Assembly: GCF_024808815.1 (NCBI RefSeq)
Contig: NZ_JANUCS010000008.1
Location: 1-64,000, forward strand
Direction of reading: 5' to 3'
DNA: 64,000 nucleotides
Source: Methanosalsum natronophilum
GTDB lineage: Archaea > Halobacteriota > Methanosarcinia > Methanosarcinales > Methanosarcinaceae
A program made the translations under genes and the position numbers. This document shows positions 1 through 8,665 of the stretch, in pieces (the first letter of the stretch is position 1; every line of letters begins with the position of its first letter). The notes beneath the pieces were generated by a model. It was given only the letters and a program-made list of their open reading frames with translations, ran no database searches and was not told the DNA's origin.

Positions 1-2
1 AT

Positions 3-647
3 GATGAACAATACATAAAACTGAATGGAAATCGGTTTTATAGGCTCAGTTTGATAGACTCTGTACTGAATAAACCAGTAGAAGAGAAAATTGTGCCAGA
101 TCTTGAATATGATACTGTTAAGGGTTTTATTAAAAATGCTGTAGCTTCTAAGCCTCTTCATGCCATTTCAACCGACCACCGAAGAAAATATAAATCGATT
201 ATGGATGAACTAAAAATCAAGCATCAATTTTGCATATTTCATTTGTACAAGCTTGTTGGGAAAGATGTGTACAAAAAACTAAAATCAAAATTTATTAGCC
301 CTAGGGAAAAGATCAGGTTGTGTTTAGCATTTACAAAGATCAAAGAAGTATTTAGAACATATGATCTAAATATCGCAATCAATAGACTTCAAGAGATAAT
401 CAGTAATATGGAAGAAATTCCACATTTACTTCACAAATCAATAGATAAAATTATAAAAGACTTCGAAAGGTTGACTCTGTTTATGGTGGATGAAATGATT
501 TCAAAAACAACAAACCCTATTGAGAATTATTATCGACAAACGTTACCTGATTCGTTGAAAAGGATATTTAAAACACCGAATGGGATATTGAATTATTTAA
601 GTGTTAAAAGAGGATATTGGGAAGGGAACATATCCAATAAAGTTTAA
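3..647 (+). CDS. DDE-type transposase, C-terminal part (cut by window edge)
   Basis: The reading frame is open from base 3, upstream of the first ATG at 51, so the gene begins outside the window. The visible part opens with DEQYIKLNGNRFYRLSLIDS, which looks like the first catalytic Asp strand of a DDE transposase (D-E-x-x-I-K-x-N-G). The C-terminal part has an NPIENYYRQTLPDSLKR stretch, where a conserved Glu of such enzymes is usually found. The family is not identified with certainty. Its terminal repeat was not recognised in the downstream gap. The protein would act in cis on its own insertion sequence. A smaller ORF overlapping its 3' end (601-819) is judged a shadow. Confidence 0.6.
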   Translation, partial: DEQYIKLNGNRFYRLSLIDSVLNKPVEEKIVPDLEYDTVKGFIKNAVASKPLHAISTDHRRKYKSIMDELKIKHQFCIFHLYKLVGKDVYKKLKSKFISPREKIRLCLAFTKIKEVFRTYDLNIAINRLQEIISNMEEIPHLLHKSIDKIIKDFERLTLFMVDEMISKTTNPIENYYRQTLPDSLKRIFKTPNGILNYLSVKRGYWEGNISNKV

Positions 648-1034
648 CACCAAAGTTTTTGACAGCCTCTTAACCACGACAAAAGCAATAGGTTGTGATA
701 AGGCTATAAAAATAAATATCGATATGAACAAAATTTTACATGAGTTTGAATGGATTATTCTTGCACATTTTCATATAAACTATTTTATCACGATGCTTAT
801 GAGATACTTATCACTTTAAAAAAGAACAGTAAAAATTGAAGTTATAGATAAGTATATTAATTAAAAGTTATTTTTTGTATACAAATCTTTGTACTTGTTA
901 TTTGGATTAATCAAGCATATTATATACAAAAGTAGCGATATCTTTAAGATAAATTTGTATAATAATAAAATGCTTGAATTAGATTAGATCAAGTATATTG
1001 GTTACAAAAAAAATTTATAGGAGAAATTAAAAAT
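648..1034. other. Gene-poor gap after transposase
   Basis: AT-rich stretch between the transposase fragment and the ferredoxin. It should contain the right end of the insertion sequence, but no inverted-repeat partner is visible because the left end lies outside the window. A ferredoxin promoter is expected near 960-1010. No further gene is seen. Confidence 0.5.
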
Positions 1035-1211
1035 ATGGTAGCAATAGTTGATGCAGAAGAATGTACTGGTTGTGAATTGTGCGTGGATGTTTGTCCAGTA
1101 GAAGCAATTTCAATGAATGATGACGAGCTTGCAGTCATTGATGCAGATACCTGCAATGATTGTGGCGATTGTGTAGATGAATGCCCAGTAGAAGCAATTT
1201 CAATGGAATAA
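1035..1211 (+). CDS. 2[4Fe-4S] ferredoxin, 58 aa
   Basis: Small electron carrier of the bacterial/clostridial type. The 58-residue product carries two cluster motifs, CTGCELCVDVCP (residues 10-21) and CNDCGDCVDECP (residues 40-51), each Cys-x2-Cys-x2-Cys-x3-Cys-Pro. Each is followed by the same VEAISM stretch, which shows the usual internal duplication. The start is an ATG preceded by TAGGAGAAAT at a normal distance. An oligo-T run follows the stop (about 1213-1238) and could end transcription. In methylotrophic methanogens such ferredoxins carry low-potential electrons between CO/acetyl or formyl-methanofuran enzymes and membrane complexes. The specific partner cannot be told from this locus. 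Confidence 0.93.
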   Translation: MVAIVDAEECTGCELCVDVCPVEAISMNDDELAVIDADTCNDCGDCVDECPVEAISME

Positions 1212-1369
1212 ATTTTCTTATTCCTTCTTTTTATTTTGTTGCTTACAAGGGAAATTTTGTAGCAAAAGAAATAGTTTAGTAGATAGCTATATAATACAGT
1301 TTATCTAGGATATTATTAGCTTTTTAAGGTTATATTAATACTTTTAATTGATATATTACACGAATGTAT

Positions 1370-2192
1370 TTACTTATCTTCTAGAATTAGAATTTTATCT
1401 TTCACATTAGCGTAACATTGCTCAATTATTGCGCTAGTCCCACTAATTTCTGTTACTTTAAAATCGAACTTTGCTGCAAACTTGTTAATCTTTAGATCAA
1501 ATTCAGTTTCATAGTTGATACCTGTATCAATTTTAATCAAAGTTTTTACTCCCATCATTTTGAAAAACTTTTTCTTTTTCATATAACTTTTAATATTTTT
1601 TTTCAATATCTCCAAACAATATATCCCAGTTTGATGACAACATTGGTGTAAAGAATAAGGCATCTAGATATTGTTTTAAAAGTAAATTATATTTTTCATC
1701 TCCACCAACCACAGCTGAGATGCAATCTGTAACTTGTTTTGTGTAACTCATTTTACGTTCGCCTAAAATGTGAACATTAACATCAAGGCCATAAAATGTA
1801 TTGTCTAGGTCATTAAATGCTTTTCCGCAAGAACCATAGAACAAAAGGATGCTATCAACATAAGCTTCTTGTTCTTTAATTGTTTTGTATGTAGTGTCCT
1901 TTAGTTTCTTTGGAGAAGAATGAAGATTCTTTGGTTGGATTAAAACAACTACATTAAATTGATTTGTACCATAAGAATTCTGTTCATGTCTTGACCAAAA
2001 AGTTTCTTTTGGAAGTATTTCAGGCACAATGCCAACATTCTTTATTTTTTCAACAAAATCTGTAATTTCTCCATTATCTATGATCACAATTTTTTCTACA
2101 TCCCTATCATTGGCTAGTACATGGACAATTTCATCTTCCATTATTTTACATCCTAACAAAAACAAAAAGTGGTCATTACTTGTTTTCCTCAT
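1370..2192 (-). pseudogene. DUF1638 protein gene, interrupted by a frameshift
   Basis: The first frame (2192-1590, 200 aa) begins with a DUF1638-like segment (GCKIMEDEIVHVLAND, then VVIID-type and FYGSCGKA motifs) and stops just after an A8 tract on the coding strand (plus-strand T8 at 1596-1603). The expected C-terminal part of the family (LIKIDTGINYETEFD, then KFAAKFDFKVTEISG) continues in the next frame, ending at 1370. Removing or adding a base at the A8 run would join the two parts. DUF1638 proteins are found beside methyltransferase genes in methanogens, but their function is unknown. The break could be a real mutation, slippage-dependent expression or a sequencing error. The gene diverges from the perR-like gene across a 356-bp gap. 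Confidence 0.78.
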
Positions 2193-2548
2193 AGCATTAC
2201 CTCATGTTGACCTATAATTGTGCATAATTTGATTGTTCCAGGCTTAGAATGGAATTGTAATCAATACATTATTTGGTGCATCTTTTAGTTATTCTTTAAT
2301 AATCAGTTTTTTTTAGTAGACTTTTATAGGACTGTACTCATTTTCGAGTTTCATCATATGTTTTTAAAAGGCTTAAAATAATCTATTTAGATAATAATAA
2401 TTACCTTTAGAACTAAGATAAGATTAAAAGAATATAAAAGTGAATATCAAATAAAAAAAACTATTTTATAATAATAAACCTTAAATAATAATAATTATTA
2501 ATTAGATATGTTGCTAAAACTGTTGGAATTGAATAGTAATCAACCATC
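2193..2548. other. Divergent promoter region between DUF1638 and perR-like genes
   Basis: AT-rich 356-bp intergenic stretch carrying the promoters of two diverging genes. It holds several TAATAAT-type repeats near 2388-2403 and 2465-2500, the last of which forms the palindrome annotated separately. No coding signal was recognised. Confidence 0.5.
2489..2500. promoter_or_regulatory. Candidate Fur/PerR box upstream of perR-like gene
   Basis: A 12-bp perfect palindrome, TAATAATTATTA, lies 49 bp before the regulator start. Fur-family boxes are AT-rich dyads of this kind, and PerR regulators often repress their own operon. In such AT-rich DNA a chance palindrome is quite possible, so this is only a candidate. 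Confidence 0.3.
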
Positions 2549-2965
2549 ATGGATGGATTAAATACGAGCGCAAAAACAATCAAATATACAAACCAAAGGA
2601 TGGAAATTCTTAAGTTCTTAAGAGAGTTTAATGGACATCCTACAGTAGATGATGTATATGAAGGTGTAAAATGTAAACTTAGTAGGATTAGCAAAGCTAC
2701 TGTTTACAACAATCTTAGGTTCCTTGCTGAAAAAGAGCTGATTAAAGAGGTGAACACTAAAGGCGTATCTCGTTTTGAAGCTAATCTAGTTACACATCAC
2801 CATATTATTTGTCTAGAATGTGGAGATATAAAGGATTATGAATCTGAAGAGCTTACAGAGTATTCTTTAAATGTAGCCTCAAAAATTGATGGATTTAAGA
2901 TAGAGTCAACTGATACCAATTTCTATGGTTATTGCAACAAGTGTAGGAGGAAACAAAATGGATGA
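2549..2965 (+). CDS. perR: Fur-family regulator, PerR-like
   Basis: 138-residue Fur-family repressor. An N-terminal winged helix (residues about 8-80, with the TVYNNLRFLAEKELI recognition region) is followed by a metal-binding dimerisation domain starting at THHHIICLECG. Structural zinc ligands are C88/C91 and C129/C132. The gene overlaps the peroxiredoxin start by 8 bp, so the two are translationally coupled. This makes a peroxide-sensing (PerR) role more likely than iron sensing (Fur). The symbol is assigned by this context; without a direct match to a characterised PerR, Fur remains possible. Confidence 0.85.
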   Translation: MDGLNTSAKTIKYTNQRMEILKFLREFNGHPTVDDVYEGVKCKLSRISKATVYNNLRFLAEKELIKEVNTKGVSRFEANLVTHHHIICLECGDIKDYESEELTEYSLNVASKIDGFKIESTDTNFYGYCNKCRRKQNG

Positions 2966-3638
2966 GCAAGAAGAGAGAGTAACAATGCCTTTAATAGGTG
3001 AAAATGCACCAGCCTTTAAAGCAAAAACAACGATGGGGGAAATTAACTTCCCAGAAGACTATAAAGATAAATGGGTAGTTTTATTTAGTCATCCAGCAGA
3101 TTTCACGCCGGTGTGTACAACAGAATTTATGACGTTTGCAAGTATGCAGGATGAGTTTAAAGACCTTAATTGTGAATTAATTGGATTATCAATAGATAGC
3201 CTATATGCTCATATTGCATGGCTTCGAACTATAAAAGAAAAAATAGAGTATAAAGGCATGAAAGATGTTGAGATTATGTTCCCTGTGATAGAGGATCTTA
3301 AAATGTCTGTAGCTAAGAAATTTGGAATGGTGCAGCCGGGAGCTTCTGACACACAGGCGGTACGTGCAGTTTTTGTTATAGATCCACATGCAAAGGTTCG
3401 TGCAGTACTCTACTATCCATTATCAAATGGAAGAAATATGGATGAAGTAAAAAGGTTACTTATAGCGATGCAAAAATCGGATTCTGAAGGTGTGGCTACT
3501 CCTGCCAATTGGCAACCAGGAGAAGATGTAATTGTACCACCACCTGGATCATGCGGTGTGGCTAAAGAGCGAGTTGAAAAACAGGAGCCAGACACATATT
3601 GTCTTGATTGGTTCATGTGCTTTAAAAAGCAATCTTGA
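2958..3638 (+). CDS. Peroxiredoxin, Prx6/archaeal AhpC type
   Basis: Thiol peroxidase of 226 residues that reduces H2O2 and organic peroxides. The peroxidatic cysteine is C53 in DFTPVCTTEF. The C-terminal extension carries C199, C215 and C221, as in the archaeal Prx6-like enzymes that form intramolecular disulfides. The start chosen is the ATG at 2958, preceded by AGGAGG seven bases upstream. An upstream in-frame start at 2925 lies inside the regulator gene and lacks such a site. It forms a two-gene operon with the PerR-like regulator, whose last eight bases it overlaps. It is probably induced by peroxide when the repressor is released. Confidence 0.93.
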   Translation: MDEQEERVTMPLIGENAPAFKAKTTMGEINFPEDYKDKWVVLFSHPADFTPVCTTEFMTFASMQDEFKDLNCELIGLSIDSLYAHIAWLRTIKEKIEYKGMKDVEIMFPVIEDLKMSVAKKFGMVQPGASDTQAVRAVFVIDPHAKVRAVLYYPLSNGRNMDEVKRLLIAMQKSDSEGVATPANWQPGEDVIVPPPGSCGVAKERVEKQEPDTYCLDWFMCFKKQS

Positions 3639-3839
3639 GAAAAGATATGTTGGCTTGACCAAAAAGAGAGTTGTTTTATAGTTTTATACTAATCAATGTC
3701 TTCTTTTTGGCTAATATTTTTTAAACTTACAGAAAGAAGTATCATTGATTAATTTTTTGGGTTGGAGGGTGGAGGTAAATTTGGGAGCTATTAAATAGTA
3801 ATAGGACATAAAAAAACAATATTATGGAGGCATTAAAAT

Positions 3840-4415
3840 ATGACATCAATTAAAGGAACTAAGACCGAAATTAACTTACTAACAGCATTTGCTGGCGAAT
3901 CACAGGCAAGAAATAGATATGATTATTTTGCTTCAGTTGCGAAGAAAGAAGGGTATGAACAAATATCAGCTATCTTTCAAGATACAGCAAAAAATGAAAA
4001 GGAACATGCAAAACGCCTTTTCAAGTTTTTAGAAGGTGGAGAGGCAACTATCAATGATTCATATCCTGCAGGAATCATATCTGACACTAAAAGTAATCTT
4101 TTAGCAGCAGCAGATGGTGAAAACCACGAGCATTCAGAAATGTATCCAGATTTTGCTGAAGTTGCAGATAAGGAAGGTTTCTTAGAGATTGCTGAAGTTT
4201 TTAGGAATATAGCTAAGGCAGAAATTGGGCATGAAGATAGGTTCCGTGCTCTTGCTAAAAACATTGAAGATGGAATTGTTTTCAAGAAAAATACCAAGGC
4301 CACATGGAGATGTAGAAACTGTGGATATATTCATGAAGGACCAGAGGCACCTGAAGAATGTCCAGCATGTGCTCATCCACAAGCTCATTTTGAAATTAAA
4401 GCAGAGAATTACTGA
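3840..4415 (+). CDS. rbr: Rubrerythrin
   Basis: 191-residue non-haem iron peroxidase of anaerobes. The N-terminal ferritin-like four-helix domain (residues 1-145) carries the two-iron ligand motifs (E in AGESQARNRY, EKEH, EHSEMY, EIGHEDR). The C-terminal rubredoxin-like domain has the iron site CRNCG...CPACAHP (residues about 157-180). The start is preceded by TATGGAGGC. It stands alone downstream of the perR-prx pair with a gap of about 200 bp and is followed by a hairpin terminator, so it is probably monocistronic. It uses rubredoxin or NAD(P)H-derived electrons to reduce peroxide in the cytoplasm. Confidence 0.95.
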   Translation: MTSIKGTKTEINLLTAFAGESQARNRYDYFASVAKKEGYEQISAIFQDTAKNEKEHAKRLFKFLEGGEATINDSYPAGIISDTKSNLLAAADGENHEHSEMYPDFAEVADKEGFLEIAEVFRNIAKAEIGHEDRFRALAKNIEDGIVFKKNTKATWRCRNCGYIHEGPEAPEECPACAHPQAHFEIKAENY

Positions 4416-4444
4416 ACTTTAAATTTATATCCTTAGACATTTAA

Positions 4445-4476
4445 TGTAGAGATTAAAAAATCTCTACAAATTTTTA
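4445..4476 (+). terminator. Hairpin and T-rich tail after rubrerythrin
   Basis: A perfect 10-bp stem, TGTAGAGATT / AATCTCTACA, with an A4 loop, is followed by AATTTTTATTATTTT. It lies 30 bp past the rubrerythrin stop. Archaea terminate mainly on oligo-T; the hairpin may stabilise the 3' end. Confidence 0.65.
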
Positions 4477-4650
4477 TTATTTTGCTTAGTGTAAATGATT
4501 TGCATTAAACAAATATTTTCTCATGACCTACAAAATCACTAATAAATTTAAACGAAAATAATGGTCAACTTGTTATATGCTCTATAGCAAACTTGAAAGC
4601 TTAGTGAAGTTAAAAGCTAAATTATTAGAATAAACAAGTTTTAAAAATTG

Positions 4651-4700
4651 AAAAAAAACATAAAAAAAATAAATAAAGAATGAACTATTTGTAAGTTCAT
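4651..4700 (-). terminator. Hairpin and T-run after mtaB
   Basis: On the minus strand a 7-bp stem ATGAACT / AGTTCAT (4680-4700, loop of 7) is followed by a T-rich run ending in T8. It lies 25 bp past the mtaB stop and fits a terminator for the mtaCB transcript. Confidence 0.6.
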
Positions 4701-4724
4701 CCGACAAAATTTAATTTTTTATAT

Positions 4725-6113
4725 TCACAGTCCATAGTTCGATTCTGGCCTGAATACTTTAACTTCGTTCTTGTACTTTGTCATGGAATCGCTCATGAAC
4801 TGGTCGATATCGTCAGGTAGTGCCTCAAGGTCGGCTTTAGCTTTACTTAATGCATTTGTTTCAAACCTAGTGAGTTCTAGGTGACCTTTCTTACCTTCGT
4901 CCAATATCTCACAGCATTTGAGTGCAGCGTTCTTTGCACGTAAGTATAGGTTATCTCCATCTTTTGCAATGGCCTCTCCTATTCTATATGCGTTATCGTA
5001 GGCAAGTACGTAACCTTGCGGGTCTCTGTACCTGTCAGATGCTACGAACATATCCCTTAGCAATTTCTCATTACCTGACTTGAGTGCAACGTTCATCAAC
5101 GAGCAGTCATAGCCCAGTGTTTCAGCCCAACATTGTACTGAAGTACCACCGAACTCACCATGGTATTCTACAGATTCATTTGACCAGAGGTCACAACATT
5201 GCATTACCAGGTTACCGAGTACGTCAGAGTGTGCATCGGTTGAAGTCTTACCTTCCTGTGATATTGGGACACCTGCAATTGATTTTACAATAGTGTTCTC
5301 ATATGCACAGTCTTTACCTGGTCCCTTAGCACCTGATTCATATGCAACCAATGACCTTGATGCTGCAATTGAGCGTGCAATTATTGCTAATGTGTGTGCT
5401 AGGTTCTTGTCTAAGAGTCCACCAGCAATGAACATTGCTGTGTTGGCCTGTGCACAGTCAGTATCACCTGCAGGTACTACATTGTTCTTCTTAGCAACCT
5501 TTGCGATATCCTGCCAGATATATTCCATATCCATTGCACCAAGACATCCGATACCATAGAGTACACCTTGCATATCGTTCCTTAGGATCGCGTGATCGAA
5601 TACTTCTTTACCACCCATCGATTCAATTGATAACAGGTCAGCACCATTGGATGCAACCTCATCGAATGCTTCCATGAGTGTCGAGTATTTACCACCTCTT
5701 AGTTCAAGGTAATCTCTATCTTCACGTATATCACCAGGTGTGTGTCTTAATGCACATTTGATACCATATTCCTCATGGTACTCTTCCATGATGGTCTTCT
5801 GTGCATGTGCGATCTCTCCACCCCATTTAGGGTTGTTTGTCATTTCCTGGACGTGTTCAGTTTCCAGTACTACAGCAGGGAATCCTACCTGCACCATTCT
5901 TGCCATGATGTCAGTTGTGATCTTCTCATATTCCCTAACTAGTTTATCTTTGCTCTGGCCTGCTTCTGGACGTGGTGCATAATTGACCTCAGGTGTAGTG
6001 TATCCTGCACCGATCTCTAATCCCAGTCCAGCCTTGACCGGCTTTTTAGCATTACCGAAGATCATTTCGTCAGCGCTGCCATATGCCATTGAAGTAAATC
6101 TTTTTACTGTCAT
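4725..6113 (-). CDS. mtaB: Methanol:corrinoid methyltransferase MtaB
   Basis: Zinc enzyme of 462 residues that cleaves the C-O bond of methanol and methylates the cobalt of MtaC. It reads as MtaB throughout (for example GLGLEIGAGYTTPEVNYAPR near the N-terminus). With the start at 6113 the zinc ligands known from Methanosarcina barkeri MtaB fall at E164, C220 and C269, exactly the family numbering. That supports this ATG over the GTG nine bases upstream, as does AGAGGTGAT just before it. It follows mtaC by 17 bp in one operon. Its codons are visibly richer in G and C than those of the neighbours, as expected for a very highly expressed catabolic gene. No MtaA gene is visible here. Confidence 0.97.
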   Translation of the reverse strand: MTVKRFTSMAYGSADEMIFGNAKKPVKAGLGLEIGAGYTTPEVNYAPRPEAGQSKDKLVREYEKITTDIMARMVQVGFPAVVLETEHVQEMTNNPKWGGEIAHAQKTIMEEYHEEYGIKCALRHTPGDIREDRDYLELRGGKYSTLMEAFDEVASNGADLLSIESMGGKEVFDHAILRNDMQGVLYGIGCLGAMDMEYIWQDIAKVAKKNNVVPAGDTDCAQANTAMFIAGGLLDKNLAHTLAIIARSIAASRSLVAYESGAKGPGKDCAYENTIVKSIAGVPISQEGKTSTDAHSDVLGNLVMQCCDLWSNESVEYHGEFGGTSVQCWAETLGYDCSLMNVALKSGNEKLLRDMFVASDRYRDPQGYVLAYDNAYRIGEAIAKDGDNLYLRAKNAALKCCEILDEGKKGHLELTRFETNALSKAKADLEALPDDIDQFMSDSMTKYKNEVKVFRPESNYGL

Positions 6114-6130
6114 TAATATCACCTCTTAGA

Positions 6131-6895
6131 TTAGTGTTGATGGAACTGATCCCTTAGTCCATCTATCTTGCTACCTTTCTTTCTGATGGTATCAGCCATC
6201 TTCACGGCATCTGCTGCTTCTTCACCATAAACTCCGAGCTCATACTGTTCAACGAAGTCCTGGTTAACAGCTCCTCCACCACACTGGAATGGTACCTTGA
6301 TACCACTTTCTACCAACCTGTCATTTATTTGCTTGAATGCGAACATTGTTGTTGTCATCAAAGCAGTACCTGTGACCATAAGTGGTTTTTCTTTCTTGAC
6401 TGCCTCTACAACCTCTTCTACAGGTACATCACGACCAAGGTCTACTACATCGTATCCACCTGCTCTTAATAGTGCAGCTACGATGTTCTTACCAATATCA
6501 TGTACATCTCCTTCAGCCACATGGCACACAATCTTTCCTTTTGATTCATGTGTCTTTGTTGATTTTGACTTACAGTAATCGATCCCTTCAAGCATTGCAT
6601 CTGCTGACATCATTACGTTTGGTAGGAAAATGACACCATCGTCATACAATTTACTTACTACATCCATACCAGCCATCAGATCAGTTATCAGGTCAAGTGG
6701 GTCCTTACCTGCTCCAATAGCTTTCTCTAGATGTTCAATGACATCGTCCTCTTCTCCTTCGAAGATAGACTTTGCAATTGAGCGAACTGGCTCTTCTGTT
6801 GGATAAAGTTCTTCTGCTGCCTCTTCGGGTGCCATTTCCTTTTCCAACTTTACGTTGTATCTTACCAGAATATCACTGGGTTTTACTTCTATCAT
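6131..6895 (-). CDS. mtaC: Methanol corrinoid protein MtaC
   Basis: 254-residue cobalamin carrier protein. A helical cap domain (residues about 30-115) precedes a B12-binding Rossmann domain with the base-off motif D130-x-H132-x-x-G135 in EGDVHDIGKNIV; H132 would be the lower cobalt ligand. A GTALMTTTM and a GGGAVNQ motif complete the cobalamin pocket. MtaC takes the methyl group from methanol on MtaB and passes it to MtaA and coenzyme M. It is the first gene of the mtaC-mtaB operon, with AGGGAG upstream of the ATG. The leader to the likely promoters is long (115-250 nt), as known for mtaCB operons of Methanosarcina. Confidence 0.96.
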   Translation of the reverse strand: MIEVKPSDILVRYNVKLEKEMAPEEAAEELYPTEEPVRSIAKSIFEGEEDDVIEHLEKAIGAGKDPLDLITDLMAGMDVVSKLYDDGVIFLPNVMMSADAMLEGIDYCKSKSTKTHESKGKIVCHVAEGDVHDIGKNIVAALLRAGGYDVVDLGRDVPVEEVVEAVKKEKPLMVTGTALMTTTMFAFKQINDRLVESGIKVPFQCGGGAVNQDFVEQYELGVYGEEAADAVKMADTIRKKGSKIDGLRDQFHQH

Positions 6896-7034
6896 GCCAA
6901 TACTCCCTTTCGTTTGTTTCTTATATAGGTTGAGATCCTTGAATCTCGATTCAATCTACTCATGGAGATGTTTTTAATACCTCCTTAGCGATATATTCTT
7001 ATTAATAGTATAAAAGGGTAACTACAGCTAAAAT

Positions 7035-7047
7035 CATATATATAAAG
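7035..7047 (-). promoter_or_regulatory. Proximal TATA box candidate for mtaCB
   Basis: CTTTATATATATG on the minus strand is close to the archaeal TATA consensus. Transcription would begin about 25 bp downstream, giving a leader of roughly 115 nt before mtaC. Confidence 0.5.
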
Positions 7048-7166
7048 GTAATGTAACATACTAAATTATGTACTAGACTTTTATAAAATGAAATGAGGCC
7101 TATTGCCTTTGTTATTTTAATAGAGCAAAAAAAAATTATATGAAGTATATAACTATGTTACAAAAT

Positions 7167-7177
7167 CTTTATATAAG
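7167..7177 (-). promoter_or_regulatory. Distal TATA box candidate for mtaCB
   Basis: CTTATATAAAG on the minus strand. Use of this site would give a leader of about 250 nt, closer to the long mtaCB leaders described in Methanosarcina. It also reads as a TATA box on the plus strand (CTTTATATAAG), so its direction is not certain. Confidence 0.4.
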
Positions 7178-7660
7178 ATAATGATGACTTAATTAGTCAA
7201 ATTTAGTATATCTAGTTATTGCTAATTTGCATAAATATTTCTAAAAAAACAAATCTCTGCAGAACCTTAAACCTAAAATTCTTTTGTTAAATGCCGAAAA
7301 TTATATATAATTATTTTTTGACCTAAAGAAGAATTATTAACTACATGCAATACATGAAAAAAGTGGTTAAATGCAAAAACGCATTTAAGATTTCAAGACA
7401 TGATTTTATAGTATTTAATATTAAGTCATAAACATTTTTAATCGTACCAATGTGTCATCTTATTGTTAGTTGAACATCGTTTTTAATTGCAGTACATATT
7501 GTCTTGACAAGAGGTTAACAACAACAGCAAATTAAGGTTTGATAAAAATAACCATAAAATTTAAGGTTTTAGATAACATATAGAATGTTCTTGATACGGT
7601 CCTTCCTTCAAGAAATTCTTTCGTTTCTAAATAGAGTTATAGCATCAAGGAGTGTTGGCT

Positions 7661-8296
7661 ATGGAATGGGAGATAGTTGAAATAATAGGGTATGTTGGAT
7701 CTGCATTATGGGTAGTCTCGTTTATGATGAGTAATACCTTCAAGTTGAGATTGTTCAACTTATTTGGTGCAACTACTTATGTTGCATATGGGATGTTAAT
7801 TGGGGCCACTCCTTTAGCTGTTGTAAATGGCATAGTAGGTTTATTGAATGTTTATCACTTAATGTACATGAGGTATATTGATAGTTCATTTGATATGCTT
7901 GAAATCCCTGTGAAAGGATCAAGGTATGTTGAACGTTTTCTCAAGCAACACGAAAAACAAATTCAAAAAATTTATCCTAATTTCAAGGAGATGGATTTTT
8001 CTAATTGTTATGCTTTATTCACTCTTACAAACTATATGCCTGTAGGTGTCTGTATATATGAGATTTCTTCAGAAGGTAAAATACAAATAAAAATTGACTA
8101 TATATGTTTGAATAATAAGGATATTAAGGGAACAATACCTCTTTATAAAGAGTATAGGAATTACTTAAGGAACAAAGGTTATTGGGAATTAGTTATCGAC
8201 GTTGCTGATAAAAAGTATAGAACGTATCTTAACTGGCTAGGTTATCACGAAGATACTCAAAACACCAATTTACTACGAAAAAGGTTAGCTGATTAA
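7661..8296 (+). CDS. YgjV-like membrane protein with C-terminal GNAT-like domain
   Basis: 211 residues from the ATG at 7661, which has AAGGAGTG just upstream; a GTG three codons earlier is the alternative. The N-terminal third has three hydrophobic segments (about residues 3-22, 28-47 and 51-68) with the look of the YgjV family (GSALWVVSFMMSNTFKLR, then NLFGA). The C-terminal part is soluble. Its end, LRNKGYWELVIDVADKKYRTYLNWLGYHED, resembles the last strands of GNAT acetyltransferases. The middle lacks a clear acetyl-CoA loop, so enzymatic activity is doubtful. It could be a membrane-bound sensor or modifying protein. It is transcribed alone. Confidence 0.6.
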   Translation: MEWEIVEIIGYVGSALWVVSFMMSNTFKLRLFNLFGATTYVAYGMLIGATPLAVVNGIVGLLNVYHLMYMRYIDSSFDMLEIPVKGSRYVERFLKQHEKQIQKIYPNFKEMDFSNCYALFTLTNYMPVGVCIYEISSEGKIQIKIDYICLNNKDIKGTIPLYKEYRNYLRNKGYWELVIDVADKKYRTYLNWLGYHEDTQNTNLLRKRLAD

Positions 8297-8665
8297 AGCA
8301 AGTAGTAATGTGATTATAAAATGAAAAGCTTGAATCAATCTTCTTACTTAGGATTTTTTACAACCCTCACTTACTTATACTTAACAGTTGTTGGGGAACT
8401 AAATAATTTCGTTGTAAGCTTAGTTCATTTTTATTCTATTTCCTATATATTGTCAACTATATCAAGGCTTAAGGTTTATTAATATAATACTATTGTAAAA
8501 TACTTAAGCAAGCGTAGTTCAAAACCACTCTCTATTTACTAATAACTATAATTTTTTCATCATTCATCTAAGCTATTTTGTGCTATTCTTATTAACATGA
8601 TGAGGTAAGCAAGTATATTAGTTTACTAATTAGTTAAAATATTGAGATGTATAGTTTTAATATAA
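8297..8665. other. Convergent intergenic gap
   Basis: 369 bp of A/T-rich DNA between the 3' ends of the YgjV-like gene and arsR. Several oligo-T runs could terminate both transcripts. No gene or structured RNA was recognised. Confidence 0.5.

Larger units (their letters stand above)
6896..7660. other. Long divergent intergenic region upstream of mtaC
   Basis: 765 bp without a gene. It holds the mtaCB leader and two TATA-like elements on the minus strand (annotated separately), and presumably the promoter of the rightward YgjV-like gene near 7440-7640. The remainder is A/T-rich with no ORF of note. A small regulatory RNA or regulator-binding sites are possible but not recognised. Confidence 0.5.

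Noticed and set aside
601-819. 72-codon plus-strand ORF overlapping the transposase end
   Set aside because: No ribosome-binding site, overlaps the real frame, and no recognisable protein features.
3639-3760. Long-range inverted repeats after the peroxiredoxin gene (CCAAAAAGA / TCTTTTTGG)
   Set aside because: Arms are short and about 40 bp apart in A/T-rich DNA; not convincing as a terminator or operator.
5084-5982. Plus-strand ORFs opposite mtaB
   Set aside because: They mirror the higher-G+C mtaB gene and have no start signals; antisense shadows.
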